Of a DNA stretch of 64,000 nucleotides, positions 47,765-57,361 are shown piece by piece. Positions within the stretch are counted from its first letter, which is position 1; each line of letters begins with the position of its first letter. The notes beneath the pieces are model-generated. The model saw nothing but the letters and a program-made list of their open reading frames with translations, made no database searches and was not told the DNA's origin. Source of the stretch: AP-15 sp963845735 (GTDB lineage Bacteria > Pseudomonadota > Alphaproteobacteria > ATCC43930 > CGMCC-115725); NCBI GenBank assembly GCA_963845735.1, contig CAWJTR010000011.1, positions 434,001 through 498,000 of the forward strand, written 5' to 3'. The translations under genes were made by a program, and so were the position numbers.

Positions 47765-48760
47765 ATGTCCGAACCGGACACCTTGCCGACGACGGTGCTG
47801 ACCGGTTTCCTCGGCAGCGGCAAGACCACCTTGCTGCGCCATGCGCTGACCTCGCCGGCGCTCGCCGACACGGCCGTGATCATCAACGAGATCGGCGAGA
47901 TCGCGATCGACCATCACCTCGTCGATTTCGTCGAAGGCAGTGTCGTCGAGTTGCCGGGCGGGTGCCTGTGCTGCGCCGTCCGCGAGGATCTGGCCCGAAC
48001 CTTGCGCAGCCTGCTCGACCGGCGCGACGCCGGCGAGATCCGACGGTTCCGTCGGATCGTCATCGAAACCACCGGTCTCGCAGATCCGGCGCCGATTCTC
48101 TATACTTTGGGCGCCGACCCGATGCTCGACCATTGCCTGCATTTGGCCGGGGTCGTCACCATGGTCGACGCGGTCAATGGGGCCGACACCATCGGCCGCT
48201 TCGCAGAGGCGGCCCGCCAGGCGGCACTCGCCGACACCTTGGTCATTAGCAAAACCGATCTTGCCCCCGTTAGCCCCGCCCTGACGCGCCGGCTTGATCG
48301 GATCAACGACCACGCGCCGCGCATTTTGGCGGCCGAAGCCGACGATCCCGGCGCGGTATTGTTCGCCGCGGCGAGTCGCGCCGCGCCGGCGCTGCTGCCG
48401 AGCGACCCGGTCGCCGCCCATACTCACGGGATCGACACCTTTGCGGTCAGTCTCCGTGGCGCAATGACCCGTCTCGACTTCGCCCGCGCCCTTGGTGGGC
48501 TTGCCCGCGCGCGCGGCAACGATTTGTTGCGGGTTAAGGGGATTGTGCTTTTCTCCGACCGCCCGGAGGGGCCGGCGGTGGTGCAGGCGGCGCAGCACGC
48601 GATGTTTGCACCAGAATGGCTCGACGCCTGGCCGCAGGACTGGCCCGGGAGTGATCGCCGCAGCCGCCTTGTCTTTGTCGTGCACGAAATTCCCCGGGCC
48701 GAAATTCTCGCACATTTCGCTTTCGCCGACGCTGCTCTGTGGCACACCTCGAGCGGATGA
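47765..48760 (+). CDS. COG0523 (CobW-like) metallochaperone GTPase
   Basis: 331 residues: GTPase motif TGFLGSGKTTLLRHAL, metal-site signature GGCLCCAVREDL, ETTGLADPAPILYTL, SKTDLAP, then the CobW C-terminal domain (RGNDLLRVKGIVLF, VVQAAQHAMFAPEWLD, SRLVFVVHEI). It is the intact paralogue of the frameshifted protein at 16207-17272, with the same domain order. It lacks the His-rich tail seen in some Zn chaperones. The ATG at 47765 is chosen because MSEPDTLPTTVLTGF begins the domain. The downstream neighbour is a metal-dependent amidohydrolase, a possible client (inference). Confidence 0.92.
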   Translation: MSEPDTLPTTVLTGFLGSGKTTLLRHALTSPALADTAVIINEIGEIAIDHHLVDFVEGSVVELPGGCLCCAVREDLARTLRSLLDRRDAGEIRRFRRIVIETTGLADPAPILYTLGADPMLDHCLHLAGVVTMVDAVNGADTIGRFAEAARQAALADTLVISKTDLAPVSPALTRRLDRINDHAPRILAAEADDPGAVLFAAASRAAPALLPSDPVAAHTHGIDTFAVSLRGAMTRLDFARALGGLARARGNDLLRVKGIVLFSDRPEGPAVVQAAQHAMFAPEWLDAWPQDWPGSDRRSRLVFVVHEIPRAEILAHFAFADAALWHTSSG

Positions 48761-48948
48761 GATCTCTCGCGCCGCCACCCCGCTGGAGAGTCCCGCGTTG
48801 ACCTCCCGCAATTCGAGGGTTATGGGCTATCAATGAGCCTCGTCGTGGGCATCGTAAGACGACAACGCGCCGCAGATAGATTCGCCAGCTTAGGGTGCTC
48901 TCGGCCCCGGTTCGCGTTGCTGACAGTCCCGAACGGAAGGAGCAAGAC

Positions 48949-50160
48949 ATGAAAGAGGGCTTTCGGTTTGTCGACTGCGACATGCACATCATGGAGCCGA
49001 CCGACCTCTTCGACAGATATCTCGACCCCGCGTTCAAGCCGCGGATCACCTCGGCGATGCAGCCGGTCGATGGCGGCAGCACCGGGATGCGGCGCCGGCC
49101 CCTGTGGTTCTTCGACGGCACGCCGACCAGCAATGACGGCAACGTTTCGCAATACAACCGCATTCGCGGCCCGCTGGTCGGCGCCCGCGGCAACAAGAAC
49201 GTCATGTTCGCGGTCGAGCGCGGCTATGACCCCGAGGCGCAGATCATCGGCATGGAGATGGAGGGGATCGACATCGCCGTCTTGTTCCCGACCGCCGGCC
49301 TGTCGTTTCTCGCGCGAGACGATATGGACCCGCAGTTCTCCAACGCGATCTGCCGCGCCTACAACGACTGGCTGCACGATTTCGTTCAGCACAGCCCCGA
49401 CCAGCTCAAAATGGCGGCGATGCTGCCGGTGCATGACGTCAACCTCGCCTGCCGCGAGCTGCATCGCTGCGTTAAGGAATACGGGGCGGTCGGCGCCTTT
49501 GTCCGGCCGAACTACGTCAACGGCCGCTATTGGCACTCAACCTATTGGGACCCGCTCTACGGCATGCTGCAGGACCTCCAGGTGCCGTTGTGCTTCCATG
49601 AGGGCACCGGGTCGTATTACTCGACGATCGAGCCGCGATTTGGCGAGAACCGGTTCATGCGCCATGTCGCCAGCCATTCGACAGAGATGCAGTTGGCATT
49701 GATCGCACTGATGCTGGGCGGCATCCTCGAATCGTATCCGCGGCTGAAGGTGGCGTTTCTCGAAGCGCAGAGCTGGTGGGTGCCGGGACTATTGGGGCGG
49801 ATCGAATGGGATTTGCGCCAGCACCACCAGGCCGACGCGCCGTATCTGAAGCTGACGCCCTTCGAATATTGGCAGCGCAACTGCTTCTCGGCGATCGAGA
49901 GCGGCGAGCGCGAGGTCGGCTCGGTCGTCGAGTTGTTGGGCGGCGCCGACAACATCTGCGTCTCGAGCGATTTCCCGCATTTCGACTCGAGCTTCCCCGA
50001 CGTGTCGAACCGGGTATTGCACAACCCCAGCATCACCCCGGAAATCGGCGGCAAGATCCTGTCGGGCGGTGCTCGCCTCTACGGGTTTGACGAGGACGAT
50101 TTCGCTCGCGCAGCGGCAGCCGCCAAACGCCGCGACAATGTAACGGCCGGCCGCGCCTGA
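48949..50160 (+). CDS. Amidohydrolase family protein (PF04909 type)
   Basis: 403 residues of the amidohydrolase-2 TIM barrel. The first metal motif is CDMHIMEP, and later His and Asp ligands are expected in PLCFHEGTG, HVASHSTEMQ and SSDFPHFDSSFP. The family includes decarboxylases such as gamma-resorcylate and ACMS decarboxylases and metal hydrolases of aromatic degradation. GGAAGGAG precedes the ATG at 48949. It is on the same strand as the COG0523 GTPase with a gap of about 190 bases. Substrate unknown; a role in aromatic acid metabolism would fit the aryl/acyl-CoA importer nearby (inference). Confidence 0.9.
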   Translation: MKEGFRFVDCDMHIMEPTDLFDRYLDPAFKPRITSAMQPVDGGSTGMRRRPLWFFDGTPTSNDGNVSQYNRIRGPLVGARGNKNVMFAVERGYDPEAQIIGMEMEGIDIAVLFPTAGLSFLARDDMDPQFSNAICRAYNDWLHDFVQHSPDQLKMAAMLPVHDVNLACRELHRCVKEYGAVGAFVRPNYVNGRYWHSTYWDPLYGMLQDLQVPLCFHEGTGSYYSTIEPRFGENRFMRHVASHSTEMQLALIALMLGGILESYPRLKVAFLEAQSWWVPGLLGRIEWDLRQHHQADAPYLKLTPFEYWQRNCFSAIESGEREVGSVVELLGGADNICVSSDFPHFDSSFPDVSNRVLHNPSITPEIGGKILSGGARLYGFDEDDFARAAAAAKRRDNVTAGRA

Positions 50161-50182
50161 GGCGCTCGGCGCAATTCGACTG

Positions 50183-52160
50183 CTAACTGCTAGCCAGGAA
50201 CAAAGCGCCGTTGGCAGGGATGCTGATCAACGCCGATTGCTCGAAGCCGTCGAGGCTTGGGCCTTCGGCATCGACGAAACCGCCGTTTCCGACCACATCG
50301 GGATTGGGGAACCCATCGTAGAAATCGCTGTTGAACAGCTCCATCCATCGCCCGCGTCGTGGCAAGCCAATGCCGTAGCCCCGCTTTGGGTTCTCGTCGA
50401 AGCTGACGACCGCGAGTACGTCGCGACCGGGACTGCCGTCGGCCACCCAGCGATGGACCACGATCACCCGGTCGTAATCATTCACGCGGGAGACGCGCAC
50501 CCCTTCGGCGCACAGTGCCGGCTCGCGCCGCCGCAATGCGACCAGATCCTGCATGAAGCGCAGATAATCGGCCATCACCGTGTCGGTCTTGAGCCCATCC
50601 CACCACACCAGGTGCCCAGGATGGTCCTTCTCGTCGTCGCTCCACAGCTTGTCCTCGAGAATCTCCTCGCCCATGAACAGGGCCGGAATCCCGGGCGCCG
50701 CGAGCAATAATGCCGTCGCGGCCCGACTGCGGCTGCGCGCGTACCACGAGCGGCGGTCGGACGGGTCGGCAAGCATCGCCACACGCGCCGCACCATCATG
50801 GGCCGCGTAGGTGATGTCGTGATTTTCGAGACATTGCACGAGCCGCCAAGCAGCGTCGTATCCCTCAGGCGGATACAGAGATTGGGCGATCGCATCGAAC
50901 CCAAGCTGCGCATTCTCACCACCTGCGGCCTGCGATACCAATGCGCGGACAGCGTCACGAAACCCGTCGCCCAGCGCCGCGTCGAAGCCAAGCCCTGCGG
51001 GGACCGCGGTCACCGGCGATGCGCGATCCCAATCCCAATATTCGGCGATCTGGATGGAGGCAGGACGAACAAACCGCACGGTCCCGGTCATGTCCTGACA
51101 CAGCGCGCGTCCCGAAGGCACATTGTCCGAGATCACGCGGACCTCGTCATAGCGGATGCCGTCGATCCGATACTCGTTTAAGAAGAACACCGCGTTGTCG
51201 ATCAGGAACTGGCGCACATGGTCGTTCCAGAAGGCGAATACCTGTCCGCCAGCCCAGTCTTCATCGGTGAAATACAAGCTGTTGTTCTTGTTGCCGTTGG
51301 TGAACCGATCGTAGAACCACAGGCACTGGTCGCCGAAATCGCCACCGGCGTGATTATAGACGAAATCGAAAATAACAGCGATGCCATGGAGGTGAGCCAG
51401 GTCGATCAAACATTTTCAGCTGGTTGGTCCCGGAGCGCAGCTGATCCAAGCTCAGCGGTGCGTTCCCGAACGAAACAAGCGCCGCATTGATCGCATCGAG
51501 ATACCGCGCTAGATCGGCGTCGGCGTCGACCTGATAGAGTCCTTCCGGAGAGAAGTAGTCGACACCGTTATAGCCCTCACTGTACTGGGTCGCGAATTCC
51601 TGGATCGGCAGCAGTTGAATGGCGTTGACTCCGAGGTCGCGCAGATAGTCGAGGCGGGTGACGACATCGAGGAAGCGGCCGCCCCGCGTCGCACGGACAT
51701 CGTTGCCGTCCCGATCGACGGCCCACCAAGTGCCGATGTGGAGTTGATAGAGGATCAAGTCGCGGAAATCAGGCGTGCGCCAAGCGGCATCGTGCCAAGG
51801 GTAGCTCGCAGCCTGGCGGACGACGCAGTAGGAGGCGGGAAAAGCAGGATCGGCGCTCAATTCCCGGGCGTAGGGATCCCGCTTCAGCCCGGTCGCGCCG
51901 ATACCCTCGACCCAAAACATGTATTGGGTGCCGTCGCCGGCGCCTGGAAGAAATCCGGCCCAGGTTTCGTCGCCGAGCGGCGTCAGTCGATCGTCCGGGC
52001 TCGGCGTCCAACCGGCAGCGGCGGAGCCGGCCAACGCGTCACCGCTCAGCAGATAGACGTTCCTTGCCCGCGGCGCCCAGGTCCGAAAGGTGGTCCCGCC
52101 TGCGATCACTGTGGCGCCCATCGGCGTGGCGGGATTAACGAATTGGAACTGGACGTTCAC
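50183..52160 (-). CDS. GH13 alpha-amylase / branching-enzyme-like protein, frameshifted near 51410
   Basis: The N-terminal CBM48-like domain begins at GTG 52160 (MNVQFQFVNPATPMG, GTTFRTWAPRARNVYLL) with GGAAGGAAG upstream. The GH13 barrel follows: LYQLHIGTW, GVNAIQLLPIQEF, then after the break IFDFVYNHAGGDFGD, the nucleophile region YRIDGIRYDEVRVI, the acid region IQIAEYWDWD and ENHDITYAAHDG. An extra T in a TTT run near 51410 shifts the frame (LKMF instead of LKML), so it is probably a sequence error. Corrected length about 658 residues. The domain order fits a glycogen-branching or trehalohydrolase-like enzyme. No glycogen operon is adjacent. Confidence 0.87.
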
Positions 52161-52434
52161 TCGCTTCCTTCCTTGACCTTGACGACGTATTGATCGTGCT
52201 CGGCTTGCCCGGGCGGGCTTAAAATGGCGGAGAGGGAGGGATACGGTCTCCTATGCAAAAACCCAGGATTTCTGTGGATCTCATCGCCACAAACGGCGCC
52301 CTGGTGTACCGTGTCGGTGTACCAAAATCAGCTACGCTGGGGGCGCTTCTGTCCGTCTCCAAGAGTGTCGCCTCGACTGGCCAGTATCACACGTCCGAAG
52401 TCCGTCCCGAGCCTAGTTCGATCTCTCCGCCGCA

Positions 52435-52845
52435 TCATCTATCCTTGGGCTTGCCGACCCGGCCGACCGGAGGCGGGCGCCGATGCGCTGGAATGTCGCC
52501 AATCTCTCGGCTTCCGGCAATCGATGCCAAAGCTCGGTGTCGACCGCGCCTGGCGTACACCCTGTTGACCCTGACCGGCCGGAGTTCGGCGGCGAAGCTC
52601 TTCACCATGCCCTCAATCCCCCCAAGCACGCCGGCATAGATACCCCGTCCCGGCGACGCGCGCTGCCCGGCAAAGCCGAAGACCAGCGTGATCGAGCCCG
52701 ACTTGCTGATATGCGGATAGGCCGGGCGGACGGCATTGAACTGACCCCAGAACCGCACTTCGAACGCCGAGCGTGCCTCTTCGTCGGAGAGCTCCATGAT
52801 CTGCTTGCTCAGCAGCGCATCGCGCGGTGGTAGCCGCAGTTAAGG
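52435..52845 (-). pseudogene. Short-chain dehydrogenase (SDR) fragment, 5' end cut by the IS5-type end
   Basis: The minus strand reads LPPRDALLSKQIMELSDEEA, then FWGQFNAVRPAYPHI, SGSITLVFGFAGQRASPGRG and IYAGVLGGIEGMVKSFAAEL followed by RPVRVN, which is the middle of an SDR (the normal catalytic YxxxK is replaced by YAGVLGG, seen in some atypical SDRs). The Rossmann N-terminus is missing: the frame meets a stop exactly where the IS end begins at 52844. After RVN the sequence loses similarity, and the C-terminus is not recognisable. The gene was probably split by the mobile-element junction. Confidence 0.7.
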
Positions 52846-53543
52846 AACGTCTGAATTAGGGGTGATGGTGCGGGTGGGGGGCATGGACATTTGCTGGATC
52901 AGTGATGGGACGGCGGCAGCGGCGTGGTGACTGGAACGGATCTAGCCGTCCGCGGAGATCGATCCCGCGGTGCGGGAAGATTATGCCTCTTGTAAGCGCA
53001 TAGTTGGCGGCGTGCGATGAACAGATTGACCAACGCACAGGTGACGATCAGGTGATCTTCGTTCTTGTTGAGCCCGCGGCAACGCACCTTGGCAAAGCCG
53101 AACACCCGCTTGATGACCGCGATCGGATGCTCCACTTTGGCCCGCACCTTCGATTTGGTACGGTTTTGCCCGCTCGATCACGTTGACGAGGCCGCGATGA
53201 CGATAGCGGCGGTTGGTGAAATCGCGCGCCCGCGGGGCCTTGTGGCGGATCACCGCGCGCTGGCCGCGATACGCCTGATCGCCCCACACCCGGGTCTCGC
53301 GTCCGTGCAGCAGCTCGGGTAGCACCCGGCTGTCGGCGACGTTGGCCGGGGTCGCCACCACCCCATAGATCAGCTTGGTCCGGCTGTCGACGCCGACATG
53401 CGCCTTCATGCCGAAATAGCACTGGTTGTCCTTCTTGGGCTGATGCGTCTCGGGGTTGCGCGCCTTGTCGGCGTTCTTGGTCGAGGAGGGCGCACTGATG
53501 ATTGTCGCATCGAGGATCGATTTGTCGGCGTCAGTGTCTCGAT
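52844..53543 (-). mobile_element. IS5-family element, right half only (left copy)
   Basis: The minus strand encodes the C-terminal two-thirds of an IS5-type transposase: DKSILDATIISAPSS, ETHQPKKDNQCYFGMKAHVG, GVVATPANVADSRVLPELLH, then after a frame break near 53160 VRAKVEHPIAVIKRVFGF and VTCALVNLFIARRQL. The outer end at 52844 is GGAACGTCTGAA, the exact complement of the end at 57120-57131. The transposase N-terminus is absent: GC-rich IS sequence stops at about 53543 and AT-rich DNA follows. Not mobile by itself. Confidence 0.8.
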
Positions 53544-53717
53544 TGATAATTGCACGTCTCTAGGTACATACAGACTAGCTATGGATTCAATATCTTCATG
53601 ATCATAATACGATGATAAACAGATGGCCTTCACTGGGGCTAGATACGATTTATATAGACGTAGGGATACTTTATATAGCGTTCTGAGTTGCATAAAATAT
53701 TGCAAATGACGTAACAT
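53543..53717. other. AT-rich foreign segment with a short protein-like frame
   Basis: About 175 bases strongly AT-rich in contrast to the GC-rich surroundings. The minus strand from the ATG at 53717 reads MLRHLQYFMQLRTLYKVSLR, YKSYLAPVKAICLSSYYDHE and DIESIASLYVPRDVQLSIET with AT-rich codons, then runs into the IS5 remnant. It has the look of a gene fragment from a low-GC source such as a phage or plasmid. No family recognised. The rest of the 53717-54002 gap holds only the palindromic insertion. Confidence 0.5.
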
Positions 53718-53897
53718 ATTGATGGTGTCGAAGCCCGGAAAAAATCATCATGCGTTCATGGTCCCGCTTGCGCCACGTGTGATTCCGGGGTCCGTTCGGG
53801 CGAACCAACCTATCGAGCGGAGAACACGGTATGACCGAGCACACTCCGAACACCGCCGACCTGTCCTGCGCCGTTGCCCGACCCCAATACGGATCTT

Positions 53898-53946
53898 GGT
53901 AATTATGGAGTTGACTGCGCAGCGCGCAGTCAACTCCATAATTACC
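53898..53946. repeat. 49-base perfect hairpin, flanked by 9-base direct repeats
   Basis: Bases 53898-53920 pair perfectly with 53924-53946 (23 bp) around a 3-base loop AGC. The sequence CGGATCTTG occurs immediately on both sides (53890-53898 and 53947-53955). That pattern is what insertion of a tiny palindromic element with a 9-base target duplication would leave. The element ends GTAATTATGG resemble the GTAA start of IS66-type ends (tentative). It would also form a very stable cruciform or RNA hairpin. Confidence 0.75.
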
Positions 53947-54002
53947 CGGATCTTGAGAACAATCTGGGAACAGAATAACCTCCGCCCACAGGGAGGTCTC
54001 GG

Positions 54003-54325
54003 ATGTTTTTCACATTTCCCGATGACCGCGCTGGAACCCCGACCGGATGAACCGTCGAATTCGGGGTTGAGATCGGAGAATATCGAGGCGTCGTGCAGGT
54101 TCCCCGGCGCATCTTCCGGAACCTTCTTCATGAGGCCCCGACGCCTGAACGGTGCCTCGAAGCCTACCATCTCCAGCGGACCCGGTTCGAACTGATCGCT
54201 GAACGCAAGCTGCGTCGCAGGCAGTTGACCGACGACGGCATGTCGAGATCACCGGACGCGATCTGCGGGAACGCGAACCCCGGGCATCGGCACATCCGGT
54301 CGCCTATCGCCGGGTGTTTCGATGA
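54003..54325 (+). pseudogene. Broken small gene, DUF1488-like
   Basis: ATG 54003 reads MFFTFPDDRAGTPTG, then a TGA stop at about 54048, then in the same frame VEFGVEIGEYRGVVQVPRRI and RTRFELIAERKLRRRQLTDD. Near 54240 the frame shifts and VEITGRDLREREPRASAHPV continues to a stop at 54325. The pieces read like one protein of about 105 residues of the DUF1488 type (from memory). One nonsense change plus one indel make it a pseudogene. Confidence 0.55.
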
Positions 54326-54425
54326 AGACCAGCCAATGGGCATCCCGCGCGACCGATCAACAGTTCCGCTTGCGGATCAGGATCGGCACCGGAGCATTCG
54401 GCAGTCGCCTCATCCAAATGAATGA

Positions 54426-55391
54426 ATGGCTCGACCAGAATTACGGTGCTTGCGGCTGGACGGAGTTGCACTTCTGCGTTCAGCACTGCGCATCGTGCCG
54501 CAGCAGAACGCATGGATTGTCGAACGCCTTGGCCGCTTCCACCGCGCCCTGCCGCCGGGGTTGAATGTGCTCGTGCCCTTCATGGATCATGTCGCCTACC
54601 GCTTCGACCTGCACGAAATGCCCTCGGAAGTCCCGGCGCAGGTTTGCATCTCTCTCGACAATACCCCTTTGACCGTCGATGGCTTCCTCTACCTCCAGAT
54701 CACCGATGCGGTGAAAGCGGCCTATCGATCGAGCAATCCAATGAACGCTGCAATGCAATTGGCGCAGACCAGTATGCGCTCGGAAATCGGTAAGTTGCAT
54801 CTCGACCAAGCCCTGTCCTCGCGGCAGATGCTCAATGCTGCGGTCGCGGCGGCGGTGTAGGAGGCCGCTGTCAATTGGGGGATCAAGGTCCTCCGCTACG
54901 AGATCAAGGACATCACCCCACCGCAGGCAATCCTGCACGCCATGGAGTTGCAGATCACAGCGGAACGGGAAAAGCGCGCGATGATCTTCAAATCGGAAGG
55001 CGAGCGGCAGCAGCAGATCAACACCTCCGAGGGCCAGCGTCAGCGAGAGATCAACCTCGCCGACGGGCGCAAGCAAGCTGAGATCCTGCGTGCCGAGCGC
55101 GAAGTCAAGGCCATTGAACTCGTTGCCTCGGCCACCGCTGATGCCATCCGAGCCATCGCTACAGCAGCGGTCGTCGACGGCGGTATCGAAGCTGTGCGAA
55201 TGCAGCTTGCCAAGGACTTTATCGACAAATGGGGCAATCTCGTCAGGCAGGGCACCACCATGATTGTCCCGGCCGACCTCGGCAACATTGGCGCAATGGC
55301 GGGAACTGCTCTGCAAATCGTGAAGGGAAACTCGGCCGCAGCGCACACAGCGTCGCCCCGGTCTGGCGGGTCGGTACCGCAGGCGGGATGA
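54426..55391 (+). pseudogene. SPFH/stomatin-like protein, interrupted by an in-frame TAG
   Basis: One frame encodes an SPFH (band 7) protein: ALRIVPQQNAWIVERLGRFH, MPSEVPAQVCISLDNTPLTV, SSRQMLNAAVAAAV, a TAG at 54858-54860, then EAAVNWGIKVLRYEIKDITP and coiled-coil ITAEREKRAMIFKSEGERQQ to about 55391. The same frame is kept across the stop, so a point mutation rather than an indel broke it. The normal N-terminal membrane helix is poor or missing (MARPELRCLRLDGVALLR). The C-terminus runs into the phage J fragment at about 55385. No NfeD partner is present. Confidence 0.8.
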
Positions 55392-56795
55392 GCCCCGCCG
55401 CCGTGCCAAAGCCGGTAATCATCCGGTTTATGACACGCTCGCCCGAGGGATTTTCGTAGGTGATGCAGTAGCTCAGCTCAACATCGAAATCAAACGCGCG
55501 ATCGAGCTGGATTTGGTGCTGACTTATATAAGAGCCGATTACTCGACCGGCCCCAGTGGTGCCCGTCCGGTGTGGGTCCGCGATACCAACGATCGAACCG
55601 GGCGTTACGTCGGCTTAATCAAGGCCCTTAAGTGAAGGTTACCGTCTCGGTCTCGAATTGCTCGAAAGCAAGTTTCCAAAGACCAAACCGATGAGCTTGG
55701 CATTGTGTGGTACAGCCATACGCAGTGGCGCGGATGATCCGCTGGCCGTAGCGCTCAATCAGCGCCGTGACTTCGACCGCCTCGATTGCTTGGAGGTAGT
55801 TGTTGCGCGGATCATTCCAGGTGATCAGCGCAATACTGTGTCTGGCCTTTGTGGCAGTGCCTTCGTAGGTGAAATCACCATTGAGCACATTGGCCGAACC
55901 AAAAACCGCAGTCGGTGTACTGTAGGCTCCCGACTGTGCTTGCTCATCGGTGTAGCCGGTCGGCCGATCGCAACTAAAGCTTACCGCGCCGGCTGCCCAA
56001 TACGCCATGCCTCGGAAGCACGAGACCACCGCGTTGATGACGGTGTAAGCGTCTTGTTGGGTAGCAATGACCCTGTTGAAGCTAAACCTACACTCAACCC
56101 CGCCATAACCGTTGGGCACTCGCTCGTCGCAGTATCGGGCGATGGTGTACAGCGCCCACTTATCCACCCATTCGTCTTGGATCTGTCGGCCCAGACCCCA
56201 ACGATGATTGGTGAGTAGCGGGTAGATCACCCACGCCGGATTGTTGGTCCATGCGTTTTGGAAGGTACCATCTCAAATCCTGGTGTAAGTCAAGCGGATC
56301 GTAGTTGCTCGGGACTTCGACCACCAGCTCAAGCACGTCGTAGAATCTTACAGGTAAGCTTTGCCCGAATTGCGGGGGGTCGATGGGATCGCCATCACCG
56401 CCGTGTTGAGATACTGTAGCTGCCGGTCGTAGATCGCCGAGTACGAATAAACATAGGTATCGCCGGTTTCGTTGTCCTGGGTGAAGTCAACACTATCGCG
56501 GCGGACCTGGATCACCCACGGCGACTGACCTACAAACGAGCACACATAGGCTTTCTGGTAGGCGTAGGTAAACTTCGCATTGAGCGTGTCGCCGCCGATC
56601 TGAGCAAAGTCCGTCATGTCGGAACGTTGGCACCAGAACGAATAGGCGACCGTGTTCCCCATGAGTTCGTTGGAGTTCTCGTCGAGATTGGTCAGCGACG
56701 GGATCTGGATGATGATCCCAACCGCGTCGGGGTTGACCACCGTTGGCCCCGCAACCATCCCTATCTCGAAGTTATAGGGTGCGCGCGGAGGGGGG
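55385..56795 (-). pseudogene. Fragment of a phage tail-tip (lambda J / TipJ-like) protein
   Basis: Minus-strand pieces in order: VVNPDAVGIIIQIPSLTNLD, QKAYVCSFVGQSPWVIQVRR, then (frame change) RFYDVLELVVEVPSNYDP, then (frame change) TYTRI, a TGA where family members have Trp, DGTFQNAWTNNPAWVIYPLL, TNHRWGLG, DKWALYTIARYCDERVPNGY, SCFRGMAYWAAGAVSFSCD, GTATKARHSIALITWNDPRN, AYGCTTQCQAHRFGLWKLAF and EQFETETVTF. One more change gives ADVTPGSIVGIADPHRTGTT and ENPSGERVINRMITGF. This is the middle of a siphophage J-type tail-tip protein, about 460 residues, cut at the 5' side by IS5 sequence and at the 3' side by the SPFH gene. Confidence 0.8.
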
Positions 56796-57131
56796 GCCGA
56801 GCGGATGAAAAACCGCACCAAGTCGAACGTGCGGGCCAAAGTCGAGCACTCGATCGGGGTCATCAAGCGGGTGTTCGGCTTTGCCAAGGTGCGCTATCGC
56901 GGGCTGCAAAAGAACGCGCATCGCCTGCTGGTCACCTGCGCGCTGGCCAATCTGTTCATCGCCCGCCGACATCTGCTGCGCTGCCAGGAGGCGTAGCGTG
57001 TCCGCGCCACGCCAGTACCCGCGCAGATCGGCCAACATCGCCCGAGCGCGCCGCCATCTCTCGTCTGCCACCGGCTGAGGGGGTCTCCTCGTGACCGTCA
57101 TCCCTGCGCCGAACCCTTGTTCAGACGTTCC
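56795..57131 (+). mobile_element. IS5-family element, right end only (right copy, opposite orientation)
   Basis: The plus strand encodes the transposase C-terminus: MKNRTKSNVRAKVEHSIGVI, KRVFGFAKVRYRGLQKNAHR and LVTCALANLFIARRHLL, ending near 56996. The outer end TTCAGACGTTCC (57120-57131) mirrors the end at 52844, and both are followed outward by TA. About 44 of 56 aligned residues match the left copy, so the two are relatives, not recent duplicates. The rest of the element is missing. Confidence 0.8.
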
Positions 57132-57361
57132 CTAGGCGGTGTACCCGGTGGAATTCGTCTTGCCCTTGTTGCTGGACGGTATTATTGTGTGTAATTATCC
57201 GCGCCGACCGATATCTGCACGGCTTGCAGTCTGGTCGAGATTACCGACGAGCCCACTCTAAATCTACCAAAAATCAAGAATACCGTTGAAAAACTCGTCC
57301 AGTAGGGCGGTCTGATCTGGTATAATGTCATTGATCATCAATCGGTTGGGGGACCGGGGGG

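Noticed and set aside
52253..52639. Plus-strand frame of 128 residues
   Set aside because: Largely antisense to the SDR remnant, with no motif of its own.
52844..57131. Active composite transposon
   Set aside because: Both IS copies lack their transposase N-termini and differ in sequence, and all enclosed genes are broken.
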